The notes: generated by a model from the sequence alone, not told the origin. A stretch of DNA of 54,493 nucleotides from Thiohalocapsa halophila (GCF_016583825.1 NZ_NRRV01000033.1:1-54493); one strand, 5' to 3'. Shown: positions 44,150 through 54,409, counted from the first letter of the stretch. Translations and numbers: made by a program.

Positions 44150-45088
44150 GTGCCGACCAAATCCAAAGCCCCACCGCCGATTACCCCAGAGCAGAGTGTG
44201 AGCGAGGCCTTCGCGACGATTCTGCACCACAACTACGACTACATGCTGACCTGGCGGGAGAGCGCCCGCAGCTGGGAGGACATCGAGGGTGTGCACCAGG
44301 TGCGGGTGGCCTTTCGGCGCATGCGCTCGGCACTCACGCTGTTCCGCGACGCCATCCCACGCGAGGCGACGGCGAGCTGGAACGATGAAATGCGTTGGAT
44401 CGCCGGAGAGCTCGGCAATGCCCGCGACCTCGATGTCTTCATCGACGAGGCCCTGGGGCCGGCGTCTGCCCTGTTGCCGCTGCCCGGCGCCGACCAGCTG
44501 CGCGAGCTGGCCGAGCAGCGCCGCGCGCAGGTCTACGCCGAGCGCGTGGTGCCCATGCTCGACAGCGAGCGCTTTCAGCGCTTCTGCGATGCATTTCCGC
44601 GCTGGCTGGACGGCCGAGAATGGGAGCAGGCAACCACGAAGAAGAAACAGGCCAAGCGCCTGGAGGCCGGCATCATCCAGTTCTCCCGGCAGCTGCTCGA
44701 CAAGCAGGAGCGTCGGGTGCTCTCGGCCGGCACCAACGTGGACCGCGAGAACGCGGAGGAGATGCACCAGCTGCGCATCGAATGCAAAAAGCTGCGCTAC
44801 GCTGCGGAGTTCTTCAGGCCGCTGTTCGCCGACATGGATGTGTTCATCGGCCACATGAAGGGCCTCCAGGATCTGCTCGGTGTCATGAACGACGTCGCCG
44901 TGACCCGGACGCTGATGGACGATCTGCTCGGCAACAGCCGGGAGCACGACGTGCTGATCTACGCCGGCGGCATGATCGGCTGGCGCACCTGCGAATTCCG
45001 CCAGCTGCTGGAGCGCTTCGACGATTACTGGGATGAGCTCGTGGAGGCCAAGCATCCCTGGTGGAAGAAGCAAAGCGGGAAGAACTGA
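44150..45088 (+). CDS. CHAD domain protein
   Basis: 312 residues from the GTG at 44150, preferred over ATG 44105 because GAGGCAG lies before it while the ATG has no ribosome-binding site. A single CHAD domain fills the protein: histidine-rich, charged helices such as ILHHNYDYMLTWRESARSWE, then GVHQVRVAFRRMRSALTLFR near 45-70, LGNARDLDVFIDEALGPASA near 90-110, and EEMHQLRIECKKLRYAAEFF near 205-225. The H-x-x-R-V-x-x-R-R and H-x-L-R-x-x-x-K-K-x-R-Y patterns are the family hallmark. CHAD proteins bind inorganic polyphosphate; no CYTH domain or ppk gene is adjacent. Divergent from mgtE. Confidence 0.9.
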   Translation: MPTKSKAPPPITPEQSVSEAFATILHHNYDYMLTWRESARSWEDIEGVHQVRVAFRRMRSALTLFRDAIPREATASWNDEMRWIAGELGNARDLDVFIDEALGPASALLPLPGADQLRELAEQRRAQVYAERVVPMLDSERFQRFCDAFPRWLDGREWEQATTKKKQAKRLEAGIIQFSRQLLDKQERRVLSAGTNVDRENAEEMHQLRIECKKLRYAAEFFRPLFADMDVFIGHMKGLQDLLGVMNDVAVTRTLMDDLLGNSREHDVLIYAGGMIGWRTCEFRQLLERFDDYWDELVEAKHPWWKKQSGKN

Positions 45089-45195
45089 ATCCGGCGAGGC
45101 GCCCAAAAGCAGGGGTCTTGTCGGCTGGCGGCGACCCCGCGCCCGCAGAGCCGCTCCAGGCCAATCAGAGACTACTCCAGACGCTCGCGACGGAG

Positions 45196-45759
45196 TCAGG
45201 TGCTCTCCACGGCGGGCGGCAGTGGCTGGCTCGGTCCGATCGGTCGCAGATCGTGAGGATCGAGGGCATTGCCAGCGGCATCCAAGACCTGGACCGGGCA
45301 CGGCGCCTGTCGGAGCACGGCGCCGGTGACGTCACGACCGAGCAGCCGATCGAGCCCCGTCTTGCGGCGGCCGCCGATGATGATGATGAGCGCGGACTCG
45401 ATGCGCCGGGCTACCTCGACGATGCGCCGCTCCGGCACGCCGGGGACGACCAGCTGGCGCAGCGCGACCCCGGCCGCATCGGGCTCGTCGGCGACCGCCT
45501 CCGCGGCGAAGCCGGCCAGCAGCTCCTTGGCGACGTCCAGGCTTGGCCGCAGCACGTCGCCGTCGTCGTGGTGCCGGTAGAAGCCCATGGTGCGGGAGGT
45601 TTCGTGGAGGATGTGCAGCGCGATGGCGGGCTGCCCGCGGTGTGCCGCCAGACGTAACGCTTGGCGTAGACAGTGTCGGCCACATTCATCGAAGCGCACG
45701 GCGGCGACGACCGGTCCGGACTGGGGCCAAAGGTCGGACGGGCTGGCGGCGCTGGGCAT
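45196..45759 (-). CDS. Universal stress protein (UspA family), first copy
   Basis: 187-residue single-domain universal stress protein. VVAAVRFDECGRHCLRQALR at residues 17-36 replaces the usual V-D-x-S start, and the C-terminal nucleotide loop reads GGRRKTGLDRLLGRDVTGAV near 128-147, the G-2x-G-9x-G pattern of ATP-binding members. About 25 extra residues follow. The gene is convergent with CHAD and 85 bases downstream of the receptor gene on the same strand, possibly in one unit with it. Only distantly similar to the Usp at 49618. Confidence 0.85.
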   Translation of the reverse strand: MPSAASPSDLWPQSGPVVAAVRFDECGRHCLRQALRLAAHRGQPAIALHILHETSRTMGFYRHHDDGDVLRPSLDVAKELLAGFAAEAVADEPDAAGVALRQLVVPGVPERRIVEVARRIESALIIIIGGRRKTGLDRLLGRDVTGAVLRQAPCPVQVLDAAGNALDPHDLRPIGPSQPLPPAVEST

Positions 45760-45844
45760 GGCGGGGGCCCTCGACTGCGGTGGCTTCGGTCCTCGATTCT
45801 AGCCATATGGCCGTGCCGATTCACGAGTTTTTTGCTGGGTTTTG

Positions 45845-47500
45845 CTAGCCGCCCTCCAGCGTATGCGCAAGCGTGCGCAGGTCGCCGGCGATGCTTTCCA
45901 GCTCCTCGGCATTCGCGCGGCCGCGGGCGTTGCGGGGCTCCCGGGCGGCAATGGACTCCAGACGCGCGGCCTCGTCCAGCATGCGCTCGCGCTCGCCGTC
46001 CAGCTGGGCGAGCTTGGCGCCGAAGGCCCTGCGCATTTCCAGGGCGGCTTCGATGCGCTCGTCGTCGCTGGCCGATTCGCTCAGGTCGCGGCAGGCCGTG
46101 GCCGCCTGCATGGAGCTGCGCCACCACTGCGCGAAGCGTGCCCGATGATCCGCCAGGGTGTTCAAGGCGATGGCCATGGCGTTGATCTCGTCACGGCCGG
46201 CGGGGTCGGCGTCCAGGCGCTCGCGCGGAACCTCCCGCGTCAGCTGATCGAGCAGGCCCACCATGCGTCGTACCGGTCGCACGATGCGGGCAGTGATCAG
46301 CAGAGCCAGCACGAGGCCCAGCAGGGGCGTGACGGCGGCGATGAGCAGGCTCCACTGTGCGCGCCGTGCCGCGTCGTCGGCGATGGCGGCGCTCTGCGCC
46401 GACATTGTTGCGGTGGCTTCGGCCAGATTGTCTTCCACCAGGGGTGTGATGCGGGCGGCGGCCTGGAACATTTCTTCGCTGAGCCGGGCGATCCGCTCGT
46501 TCTGGTCCACCAGGGCGTGGAAGTCCCGGCGGTAGTCGTCGAGCAGGGGGAGCAGGGCGGCCTGCTGCTCGTCGGCGATGGCCGACGCCTGGATGCGCGC
46601 GGTGATGTCGTCGGCGATGGCGTCCACCATGGTGATGTATTGCGCATCCCCACGCAGCAGATAGTCTTTCTCGCGACGGCGCATCTGCAGGACCGCGGTC
46701 TCCAGATCCGGGATGTAGTGCGCCTGCAGGAGATCCTCGATGCGATGGGCGCGATCCCGGAAGGCCCCTTTGCCGCCGTCGAGCGGCTCACCGGCCAGCA
46801 CGCGCTCGGCGTATCGGGAGAAGCGCTCGCGGTAGGCGGCGATCTCGTCGCTCAGGGCCTGCTTGGTGTCGTCGCGCAGCTGGGAGGCGGTGAGCTCCGC
46901 CTGCATTTCTTCGAGCAGCGCATAGACCCGCTCGCGGTATTCGGGCTCGCGGCGCAGGCCGAGGTCCTTTTCGCCGCGGCGCACCTGCAGCAGCAGCAGG
47001 TAGAGCCGATCGACGTTGTAGTGTGCGGCGCGATCCTGGAGCTGGTGCACCGCCCTGCGAAAGGCCCCCTGCAAGCCCGAGTCCTCATCCAGGCCGCGGA
47101 TGCGCCAGGCCTCGACGATGGCCTCGAAACGCCCGGTGAAGTCCTCGCCCAGGGCGCGGACGGCAGCGGCGGTGCGGGCAGCGGCCGCGTCCATCTGCGC
47201 GAGCTCCGCGGTCTCGGCCTGGAGCAGCTCGGCCTGGTCGAGGCTCTGCTCGGCGAAGCCGAGGTCGCGGGTCAGTAGGAAGCGATCGGCCGCCGCGCGC
47301 ATGGAAGACACGCGACTCTCGATGACGAAGGCGTGTGCCTGGCGCGCGCCATAGACCGCCGAGAGATCCTGGTAGGCGGCCGCCATGTCGCGCAGGCTGG
47401 TGTGGTAGTACCAGATGACCCCGAGGAATATCAGTCCGATGGCGCCGAAGCCGAGGACGATCTTCTCGCCGATGCGGAGACGAGTTGCGAGCTTCTTCAT
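45845..47500 (-). CDS. HBM-domain and HAMP membrane receptor lacking an output domain
   Basis: 551 residues from ATG 47500 (MKKLATRLRIGEKIVLGFGA). First membrane helix at about 13-32, then a large periplasmic all-helical sensor to about 375 containing the motif RR-x-EKD twice (LLQVRRGEKDLGLR near 175 and VLQMRRREKDYLLR near 285), the signature of the helical bimodular (HBM) ligand domain of McpS-like chemoreceptors. Second helix WSLLIAAVTPLLGLVLALLI near 377-396, then HAMP (ARIVRPVRRMVGLLDQLTRE). Only a charged coiled coil follows: no chemoreceptor signalling tip, kinase or cyclase. Its partner may be separate. Organic acids are the known HBM ligands in other proteins; the ligand here is open. 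Confidence 0.82.
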   Translation of the reverse strand: MKKLATRLRIGEKIVLGFGAIGLIFLGVIWYYHTSLRDMAAAYQDLSAVYGARQAHAFVIESRVSSMRAAADRFLLTRDLGFAEQSLDQAELLQAETAELAQMDAAAARTAAAVRALGEDFTGRFEAIVEAWRIRGLDEDSGLQGAFRRAVHQLQDRAAHYNVDRLYLLLLQVRRGEKDLGLRREPEYRERVYALLEEMQAELTASQLRDDTKQALSDEIAAYRERFSRYAERVLAGEPLDGGKGAFRDRAHRIEDLLQAHYIPDLETAVLQMRRREKDYLLRGDAQYITMVDAIADDITARIQASAIADEQQAALLPLLDDYRRDFHALVDQNERIARLSEEMFQAAARITPLVEDNLAEATATMSAQSAAIADDAARRAQWSLLIAAVTPLLGLVLALLITARIVRPVRRMVGLLDQLTREVPRERLDADPAGRDEINAMAIALNTLADHRARFAQWWRSSMQAATACRDLSESASDDERIEAALEMRRAFGAKLAQLDGERERMLDEAARLESIAAREPRNARGRANAEELESIAGDLRTLAHTLEGG

Positions 47501-47902
47501 CGCAGCGGACCTCGTGGCTTGGCCCTCGGGCTTGGCCCCGGGGCGGTGAGCTCGACGCTCGCTGCGCCGTGCCGGGCGGCGCCGCAGCACGGCCGGCAGG
47601 TCCCGCGGTGCGCTCGGCATGGGTCGGGCGCAGGCAACGGCACCCGCGGCTCGGGCCGGATGCGCCGCGAAGACGCGAGAGCGAGGCCCCAACGTTACAG
47701 AAAGATTACAAAACTATTGTCGTGTTGTGTCAGTCTTGTTTTCAATCCCTGGGGCAGAGGGCAAGCCGGTCTCGGTGCTGTTGTGGTAACGGCTGATTCG
47801 CCGCCGCGGCGTCGCTTCCGACGCCGCTTTGAACGGGCGCCGTGCGGCGTAGCAGACGCCGACGGCGCCCGCAGCCATTAACGCGATCATGTATCTCCGA
47901 CC
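47501..47902. other. Intergenic between divergent receptor and FHA-phosphatase genes
   Basis: No gene seen in 402 bases. It holds the possible Pho box at 47694-47711 in an AT-richer island (47690-47750), which probably contains the promoters of both genes. Confidence 0.5.
47694..47711 (-). promoter_or_regulatory. Possible Pho box upstream of the HBM-HAMP receptor
   Basis: On the minus strand TTGTAAT-CTTT-CTGTAAC: two seven-base half-sites with four-base spacing, an 11-base step, matching the layout of PhoB sites (CTGTCAT type). It lies about 195 bases upstream of ATG 47500. Two half-sites only, with two bases off the consensus each. Confidence 0.35.
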
Positions 47903-49378
47903 ATGCCTTACGCCTCGACCGAATCGCGCAATCGCTTCCTGCGCTACTTCCAGGAGCTCATCCAGGACATGGAGGAGTGCGACGACTTGGAGCTGGCCGA
48001 TGCGCTGCGTCTGGGCGAGAAGAAGGTCCGGGTGCCGCAGCCGGCACTGCCTTTGCAATTGCTGCTCGGCCGCGGCGAGGGCTACCAACTGCGCCTGGAG
48101 CCGGAGCTCACAGTGCGCGCCGACGGCACCTTCGCGCGCAGCGGCAATGTCCTGTTGTTCGACCCCAGCACTTTTTTCGAGGGCATCAGCGGCTTTCTGC
48201 GGCTGGCGCCGGATGCGTCGCTCACCCTCGGACGGGAGGACCCGGTGCAGCGCCGGCTGATGGCCTATCCCAAGCTGGTGGCCGACAACCATCTGCGCCT
48301 CAAGCTGAGCGACAAGGGCTTGGCGTTCAAGAACAAGTCCCGCAAGCGCGGTACCTGCGTCGCGCCGGTGCCGGATACGACCGAGGCGGAGCACATGCTG
48401 CGCTGGCGACGGTCGAAGATCGAAGGCTTGGCCAAGGCCGTCGGTGCGCCCATCGACACCCTGCCGCGGGGTGAGGCACTGGCGCTACTGGAGCGGGTGA
48501 ATGCGGTGATGGAGCAGGAGCCCTACAGGCTGCAGACGGATGACGGTCGCCCCGGCGGGCTGGTGCGGCTGCCGGGGCGGCTGGTGCCGATCTTCGTCGG
48601 TGACCTGCACGCGTGCATCGACAATCTGCTGGTGATCCTGACCCAGAACGGCTTCCTGGAAGGGCTCATGGAGGGCAGTGCGGCGCTGATCATCGTCGGC
48701 GACGCCGTCCATCCGGACGCGCCGGGGCACGAGGAGGAGATGGACCAGTCGATGCTGCTGATGGACCTGATCTTTCGGCTCAAGCTGCGCTTTCCGGAAC
48801 GGGTCTTCTACCTGCGCGGCAATCACGACGACTTCGCCGAGGATATCAACAAAGGCGGCGTGCCCCAGGGCCTGTTGTGGGAGCGGGCGCTGTACGACCA
48901 GCGCGGCCCACGCTATCGGGATGCGATGCGGCGGCTCTACGACCTGTTGCCCTACGTGATCGTCTCCACTCGCTATATCGCCTGCCATGCGGGCGCGCCG
49001 ACCATGAAGGCCTCGCGCAAGGATCTCATTCATGTTCGGGACAAGCCGAAGCTCGAGCATCAGCTGACCCATCTGCGCCTGCGCAAGCCCAATTCGCCGA
49101 CGGGCTACGGGCCGGCGGACGTGCGCCGCCTGCGCCGCCGGCTCGGTGTGGCTCCGGATACGCCCTTCGTCGTGGGGCACACGCCCCTGTCGCCGGACGA
49201 GACGCTCTGGATCGATGCCGGCGGGATCGAGAATCATCACGTCTTGTTCGGCGCCAAACCCGATCGCGTCGGGGTCATCACCCGGCCGCGCGGCAAGCTC
49301 GTGCCCCTGATCTATCCGAGCGAGCCGGTCCTTCCCGTCTACAACCGCTTGGTCCGGACGGGGCGGATGGTCGCTTGA
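47903..49378 (+). CDS. FHA-domain protein phosphatase fusion (PPP-type metallophosphoesterase)
   Basis: 491-residue soluble protein. Residues about 95-155 look like a forkhead-associated domain: ASLTLGREDP, then ADNHLRLKLS and KNKSRKRGTCV, i.e. the G-R, H and N...GT positions that bind phosphothreonine. From about 230 a PPP metallophosphatase follows: FVGDLHACIDN (metal Asp and His), IIVGDAVHPDAP near 265 (usually GDxVDRG, here VHPD), YLRGNHDDF near 303-311, YIACHAGAP near 358, and VVGHTPLSP near 422. Metal ligands are complete; the arginine and second aspartate of the GDxVDRG motif are replaced. The FHA would target it to phosphorylated proteins. No Ser/Thr kinase gene is adjacent. The N-terminal 90 residues are unassigned. 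Confidence 0.78.
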   Translation: MPYASTESRNRFLRYFQELIQDMEECDDLELADALRLGEKKVRVPQPALPLQLLLGRGEGYQLRLEPELTVRADGTFARSGNVLLFDPSTFFEGISGFLRLAPDASLTLGREDPVQRRLMAYPKLVADNHLRLKLSDKGLAFKNKSRKRGTCVAPVPDTTEAEHMLRWRRSKIEGLAKAVGAPIDTLPRGEALALLERVNAVMEQEPYRLQTDDGRPGGLVRLPGRLVPIFVGDLHACIDNLLVILTQNGFLEGLMEGSAALIIVGDAVHPDAPGHEEEMDQSMLLMDLIFRLKLRFPERVFYLRGNHDDFAEDINKGGVPQGLLWERALYDQRGPRYRDAMRRLYDLLPYVIVSTRYIACHAGAPTMKASRKDLIHVRDKPKLEHQLTHLRLRKPNSPTGYGPADVRRLRRRLGVAPDTPFVVGHTPLSPDETLWIDAGGIENHHVLFGAKPDRVGVITRPRGKLVPLIYPSEPVLPVYNRLVRTGRMVA

Positions 49379-49487
49379 TGCTGGCTTGTCGCCCGCTCGA
49401 TCCTGCCAATTGCCGACAGCGTAGGGAATAGCTCGGCGCGCCGCTGAGCGCTGCTGCCGGCAGCGCAACCCTGAAGGCATGGACGTG

Positions 49488-49516
49488 CCGTCATAAGTCT
49501 GTCATCTTTTCGTCAT
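49488..49516 (+). promoter_or_regulatory. Pho box (PhoB binding site) with three half-sites
   Basis: CCGTCAT-aagt-CTGTCAT-cttt-TCGTCAT: three seven-base half-sites, each separated by four bases, i.e. an exact 11-base step as in PhoB-controlled promoters. CATAAT (49514-49519) at the end could serve as the -10. It lies 102 bases upstream of the Usp-Na/Pi cotransporter pair, a fitting target. Confidence 0.7.
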
Positions 49517-49617
49517 AATTCGGCCGCGGGATGCCGTGCGACGGTGCCCTCCCTCCCCAGGCCGGCGCGCTCACCACCTCAACATCATTTGCGGCCGAGG
49601 CCCTGCATGGAGGACGC

Positions 49618-50100
49618 ATGAGCGATAAGCACGAGACGGGACCCATTCTCGTCCCGGTGGATTTCTCTGCGCCCTCGGAAGCGGCGCTGCTCCTGGGCGT
49701 GGAGCTGGGGCGCTGCCTGCAGCGGCGGCTGTTGGTGCTGCATGTGGTGCACGACCCAGGCTCGATGCCCGGCTACTACAGCCAAGCCCTGAAGCAAAAA
49801 CACCTGGCCCGCATTGAGGACGGCGCCGCCGATATGCTGGACGACTTCCTCAAGCGTGTGGTCAAGGCGCATGGCGACCTGGTCAAGCGCAAGCAGCTCG
49901 ATTCCATGCTCGTCACCGGCCTGCCCAGCTCGCGCATCCTGGAGGTGGCGAAGAAGTCCGATGCCGCCATGATCGTCATCGGCAGCAAGGGCCTGACCGG
50001 TTGGAAGCACCTGATGATCGGGTCGGTGGCCGAGCAGGTGGTTCACCTCGCCCCGATCCCGGTCACCGTGGTCAAGTCGGACCGCAAGAAGCGAGGCTGA
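49618..50100 (+). CDS. Universal stress protein (UspA family), second copy
   Basis: 160-residue universal stress protein starting at ATG 49618 (GGAGG six bases before). GPILVPVDFSAPSEAALLLG has the standard V-D-F-S start; the C-terminal ATP loop is VIGSKGLTGWKHLMIGSVAE, matching G-2x-G-9x-G-S. It ends 10 bases before the Na/Pi cotransporter ATG and sits behind a Pho box, so the two form a likely phosphate-responsive operon. Usp proteins bind ATP and signal stress; pairing with phosphate import suggests a link to energy or phosphate limitation, by inference only. Confidence 0.9.
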   Translation: MSDKHETGPILVPVDFSAPSEAALLLGVELGRCLQRRLLVLHVVHDPGSMPGYYSQALKQKHLARIEDGAADMLDDFLKRVVKAHGDLVKRKQLDSMLVTGLPSSRILEVAKKSDAAMIVIGSKGLTGWKHLMIGSVAEQVVHLAPIPVTVVKSDRKKRG

Positions 50101-50110
50101 AGGCTTGATC

Positions 50111-51904
50111 ATGCGCGCACTTCGGCGCCGGTCCGGCGACCGTCTGCCGCCCTGGCTGCCCGTCCTGATCGGCCTGCTCCTGGCTTGCGCCGCGTTCGCG
50201 GTGCTCGGCGACGACGACGTCACCGACGACATCGACTGGCTGAACATGGGCATGGGCCTGTTCGGCGGCTTGGCGCTGTTCCTGTTCGGCATGGAGCAGA
50301 TGGCCGACGCGCTGAAGGCCGTCGCCGGCGACCGCATGAAGGACATCCTGGCGCGGCTCACCACCAACCGCGTCATGGGCGCCCTGACCGGCGCCTTCGT
50401 CACCGCCGTGATCAACTCGTCGTCGGTGACCACCGTGCTGCTGGTGGGCTTCATCAGCGCCGGCCTGATGTCGCTTGCCCAGTCCGTGGGCGTCATCATG
50501 GGCGCCAACATCGGCTCCACGTTCACGGCGCAGCTGATCGCCTTCAAGGTGACCAAGGCCGCGCTGGTCATGATCGGCATCGGCTTCCTGATGATGTTCG
50601 TGGGCAAGCGCGAGCGCATCCGACAGTACGGCGCCATGATCATGGGGCTCGGGTTGGTGTTCTTCGGCATGAGCGTCATGAGCGACGCCATGGCGCCGCT
50701 GCGCACCTACGAGCCCTTCCTCGACGTCATGGAGGAGATGGAGAATCCGTTGATCGGCATCGCGGTGGCGGCGCTGTTCACGGGTCTGATCCAGTCCTCC
50801 GCTGCGACCACCGGCATCGTCATCGTCATGGCCAGTCAGGGCCTGGTGAACCTGCCCACGGGCATCGCGCTGGCCTTCGGCGCCAACATCGGTACCTGCG
50901 CCACCGCGGCGCTCGCGGCCATCGGCAAACCGCGTGAGGCCGTGCGCGCCGCCGTGGTGCATGTGCTGTTCAATGTCGCCGGTGTGCTGGTCTGGGTGGG
51001 CTTCATCGATCAGCTGGCCGAATTCGTGCGCTGGATATCCCCCCAGTACCCCGATCTCTCGGGCAAAGAGCGTTTGGCGGCGGAGGTGCCGCGGCAGATC
51101 GCCAATGCCCACACCATGTTCAACGTCGCCAATACGCTGCTGTTCTTGAGCTTCACCGGGCAGTTCGCACGCTTGGCGGAATGGCTGGTGCCGGACAAGC
51201 CTCTGGAGGAGGAGGACCTGGTGGTACGCGCCAAATATCTCGACGATGTGCTGCTGACAACGCCGTCGCTGGCGTTGGATCGGGTGCGGCTGGAGACCCT
51301 GCACATGGGTGAGCGCGTGCAGGAGATGATGGAGCGGATCATGCCCGCCATCCTCAGCGGCAACAAAGAGCAGCTGCACGACATCGAGCGCATGGACGAC
51401 GACGTCGACATGCTGCACGCGCAGATCATCGACTATCTGGGCAAGATCAGCCGCCTGACGCTGACCGAGACACAGACGGGCGAGCTCATCCGGCTCATGG
51501 AAGCGGTGAATGAGCTCGAGAACATCGGTGACGTGATCGAGACCAATCTCATCGTGCTCGGCCACGAGCGCATCGACGAGGGTGTCTCCATCAGCCAGCC
51601 CACCCGCGAGGTCCTGACCAACTTCCACTACGCCGTCAACCGCGCCGTCGAGTGCGCCGTCCAGGCGGTGGCGCAGAACAATCAGCTGGCGGCACGCACG
51701 GTGATTTCGATGAAACAGGAGATCAACCGCATCGCGGAGTCCGCCGCTGCCCACCAGGCGCAGCGGCTCGTGGCCGAGGAGCCCAACCGCATCCGGACCT
51801 ACACCATCGAAGTGGACATCATCGAGAAGCTCAAGCGCATCTACTACTTCGCCAAGCGCATGGCCAAGACGGTGGACAGCGAAGAGAGCATGGAAGAGGC
51901 TTAA
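50111..51904 (+). CDS. Na/Pi cotransporter (NptA/PNaS family) with PhoU-like C-terminus
   Basis: 597 residues from ATG 50111 (AAGG seven bases before; an upstream TTG is less likely). The membrane part has about nine helices with the two inverted signature repeats: AFVTAVINSSSVTTVLLVGF near 97-116 and LFTGLIQSSAATTGIVIVMA near 220-239, the serine-rich Na/phosphate site (QSS and NSS). Then GANIGSTFTAQL and GANIGTCATAAL, paired repeats. From about 385 a PhoU-like helical domain follows (LETLHMGERVQEMMERIMPA, then ELIRLMEAVNELENIGDVIE), typical of the long bacterial members. It would import phosphate with sodium; the sodium gradient could be fed by the N-ATPase and antiporter. Controlled probably by PhoB. 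Confidence 0.92.
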   Translation: MRALRRRSGDRLPPWLPVLIGLLLACAAFAVLGDDDVTDDIDWLNMGMGLFGGLALFLFGMEQMADALKAVAGDRMKDILARLTTNRVMGALTGAFVTAVINSSSVTTVLLVGFISAGLMSLAQSVGVIMGANIGSTFTAQLIAFKVTKAALVMIGIGFLMMFVGKRERIRQYGAMIMGLGLVFFGMSVMSDAMAPLRTYEPFLDVMEEMENPLIGIAVAALFTGLIQSSAATTGIVIVMASQGLVNLPTGIALAFGANIGTCATAALAAIGKPREAVRAAVVHVLFNVAGVLVWVGFIDQLAEFVRWISPQYPDLSGKERLAAEVPRQIANAHTMFNVANTLLFLSFTGQFARLAEWLVPDKPLEEEDLVVRAKYLDDVLLTTPSLALDRVRLETLHMGERVQEMMERIMPAILSGNKEQLHDIERMDDDVDMLHAQIIDYLGKISRLTLTETQTGELIRLMEAVNELENIGDVIETNLIVLGHERIDEGVSISQPTREVLTNFHYAVNRAVECAVQAVAQNNQLAARTVISMKQEINRIAESAAAHQAQRLVAEEPNRIRTYTIEVDIIEKLKRIYYFAKRMAKTVDSEESMEEA

Positions 51905-52136
51905 GCCTTGAAGGTCTGTCGCGGGCTTGATCGTCAGCGCGACCAGTAGGATCGACGAGCGACAGCGAAGTCGACCCCTGAGCCGCCCGCCGCCCGTTAG
52001 CTGGTGGACTGCGCTTCGCTTGTCCACCCGCCCTGCGCCTGCGCGAGCGCTCGGCCTCAGCTCCCCATCCCAATATCCGCCCCCGGCCGGCTCGTCGGGG
52101 GCTGCCGGCCTGCGCGCAGCCGGCGCGAAAAATCGC
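51905..52136. repeat. Intergenic region with hairpin repeat copy
   Basis: The gap before the groES promoter has no gene. Bases 52003-52030 hold a copy of the element GGTGGACTGCGCTTCGCTTG with its closing TCCACCC, as at 33503-33533. Confidence 0.75.
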
Positions 52137-52164
52137 TTGACGGCGGTCGGAATCGGCGTAAATT
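52137..52164 (+). promoter_or_regulatory. Sigma-70-type promoter of groES-groEL
   Basis: TTGACG (52137-52142) and TAAATT (52159-52164) separated by 16 bases. The CIRCE operator starts five bases after the -10, so HrcA bound there would block transcription start. Confidence 0.7.
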
Positions 52165-52168
52165 CCCG

Positions 52169-52195
52169 TCAGCACTCGCACGGGTGGAGTGCTAA
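52169..52195 (+). promoter_or_regulatory. CIRCE operator (HrcA binding site)
   Basis: TCAGCACTC (52169-52177), nine-base spacer, GAGTGCTAA (52187-52195): the canonical inverted repeat with one mismatch at the second base of the left arm. It overlaps the expected transcription start and predicts HrcA repression of the chaperonin operon. No hrcA gene is in the window. Confidence 0.92.
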
Positions 52196-52253
52196 CAATC
52201 TCCGTCACGGGCTCGCCGGCCGGTGGGTCCGACAGTATCGAGGCAAGAAGCAT

Positions 52254-52541
52254 TTGAACATTCGTCCATTACATGACCGCGTGGTGGTGCGCCGGCTCGA
52301 GGAGAAGCGCACATCCGCCGGCGGCATCGTGATCCCGGACTCCGCGGCCGAGAAGCCGATTCAGGGGGAGGTGCTCGCGGTGGGCAGGGGCAAGATCCTC
52401 GACAACGGCGAGGTCCGCTCCTTGGATGTCAAGGTCGGCGACCGTGTCCTCTTCGCCAAATACGCCGGCACCGAAACCAAGGTGTCGGGCGAAGACGTGG
52501 TGGTCATGCGCGAAGACGACATCATGGGTGTCGTCGAGTAA
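52254..52541 (+). CDS. groS: Co-chaperonin GroES, TTG start
   Basis: 95-residue GroES, the cap of the chaperonin folding chamber. (M)[18 protein letters not shown] begins at a TTG (52254); there is no in-frame ATG or GTG nearby, and upstream codons are non-conserved, so TTG is the only start giving the family's N-terminus. The mobile loop ([18 protein letters not shown], residues about 17-34) that docks GroEL and the C-terminal [17 protein letters not shown] are intact. AGGCAAG lies before the start. Transcribed with groEL after the CIRCE element. Confidence 0.95.
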   Translation: MNIRPLHDRVVVRRLEEKRTSAGGIVIPDSAAEKPIQGEVLAVGRGKILDNGEVRSLDVKVGDRVLFAKYAGTETKVSGEDVVVMREDDIMGVVE

Positions 52542-54224
<1,683 letters not shown>

Positions 54225-54232
54225 TCGGCCCA

Positions 54233-54270
54233 TCCGGCGGGCGGGCTGGCGCCCGCCCGCCGGATTTTTT
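54233..54270 (+). terminator. Intrinsic terminator after groEL
   Basis: TCCGGCGGGCGGGC (54233-54246) and GCCCGCCCGCCGGA (54251-54264) form a perfect 14-bp stem with a four-base loop, followed by TTTTTT (54265-54270). Confidence 0.95.
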
Positions 54271-54290
54271 GATTTCTGAGCCCTGGCGCC

Positions 54291-54365
54291 GTGGGAGCGG
54301 CCTCTGGCCGCGATGGCTTCCAGAGCGGTGGCAGCGGCGCATCGCGGCAAGGATGCCGCTCCCAT
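54291..54365. repeat. Solitary hairpin (REP-like) unit
   Basis: One full unit GTGGGAGCGGCCTCTGGCC ... GGCAAGGATGCCGCTCCCA, same family as arrays A, B and C, just downstream of the groEL terminator. Confidence 0.9.
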
Positions 54366-54409
54366 AGCAGAACTCCGGACATACCCCCTTCAACCGTCTG
54401 AATTTGAGC

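Noticed and set aside
50072..52027. Large minus-strand frame opposite the Na/Pi cotransporter
   Set aside because: Histidine/valine-rich shadow translation of the conserved plus-strand gene.
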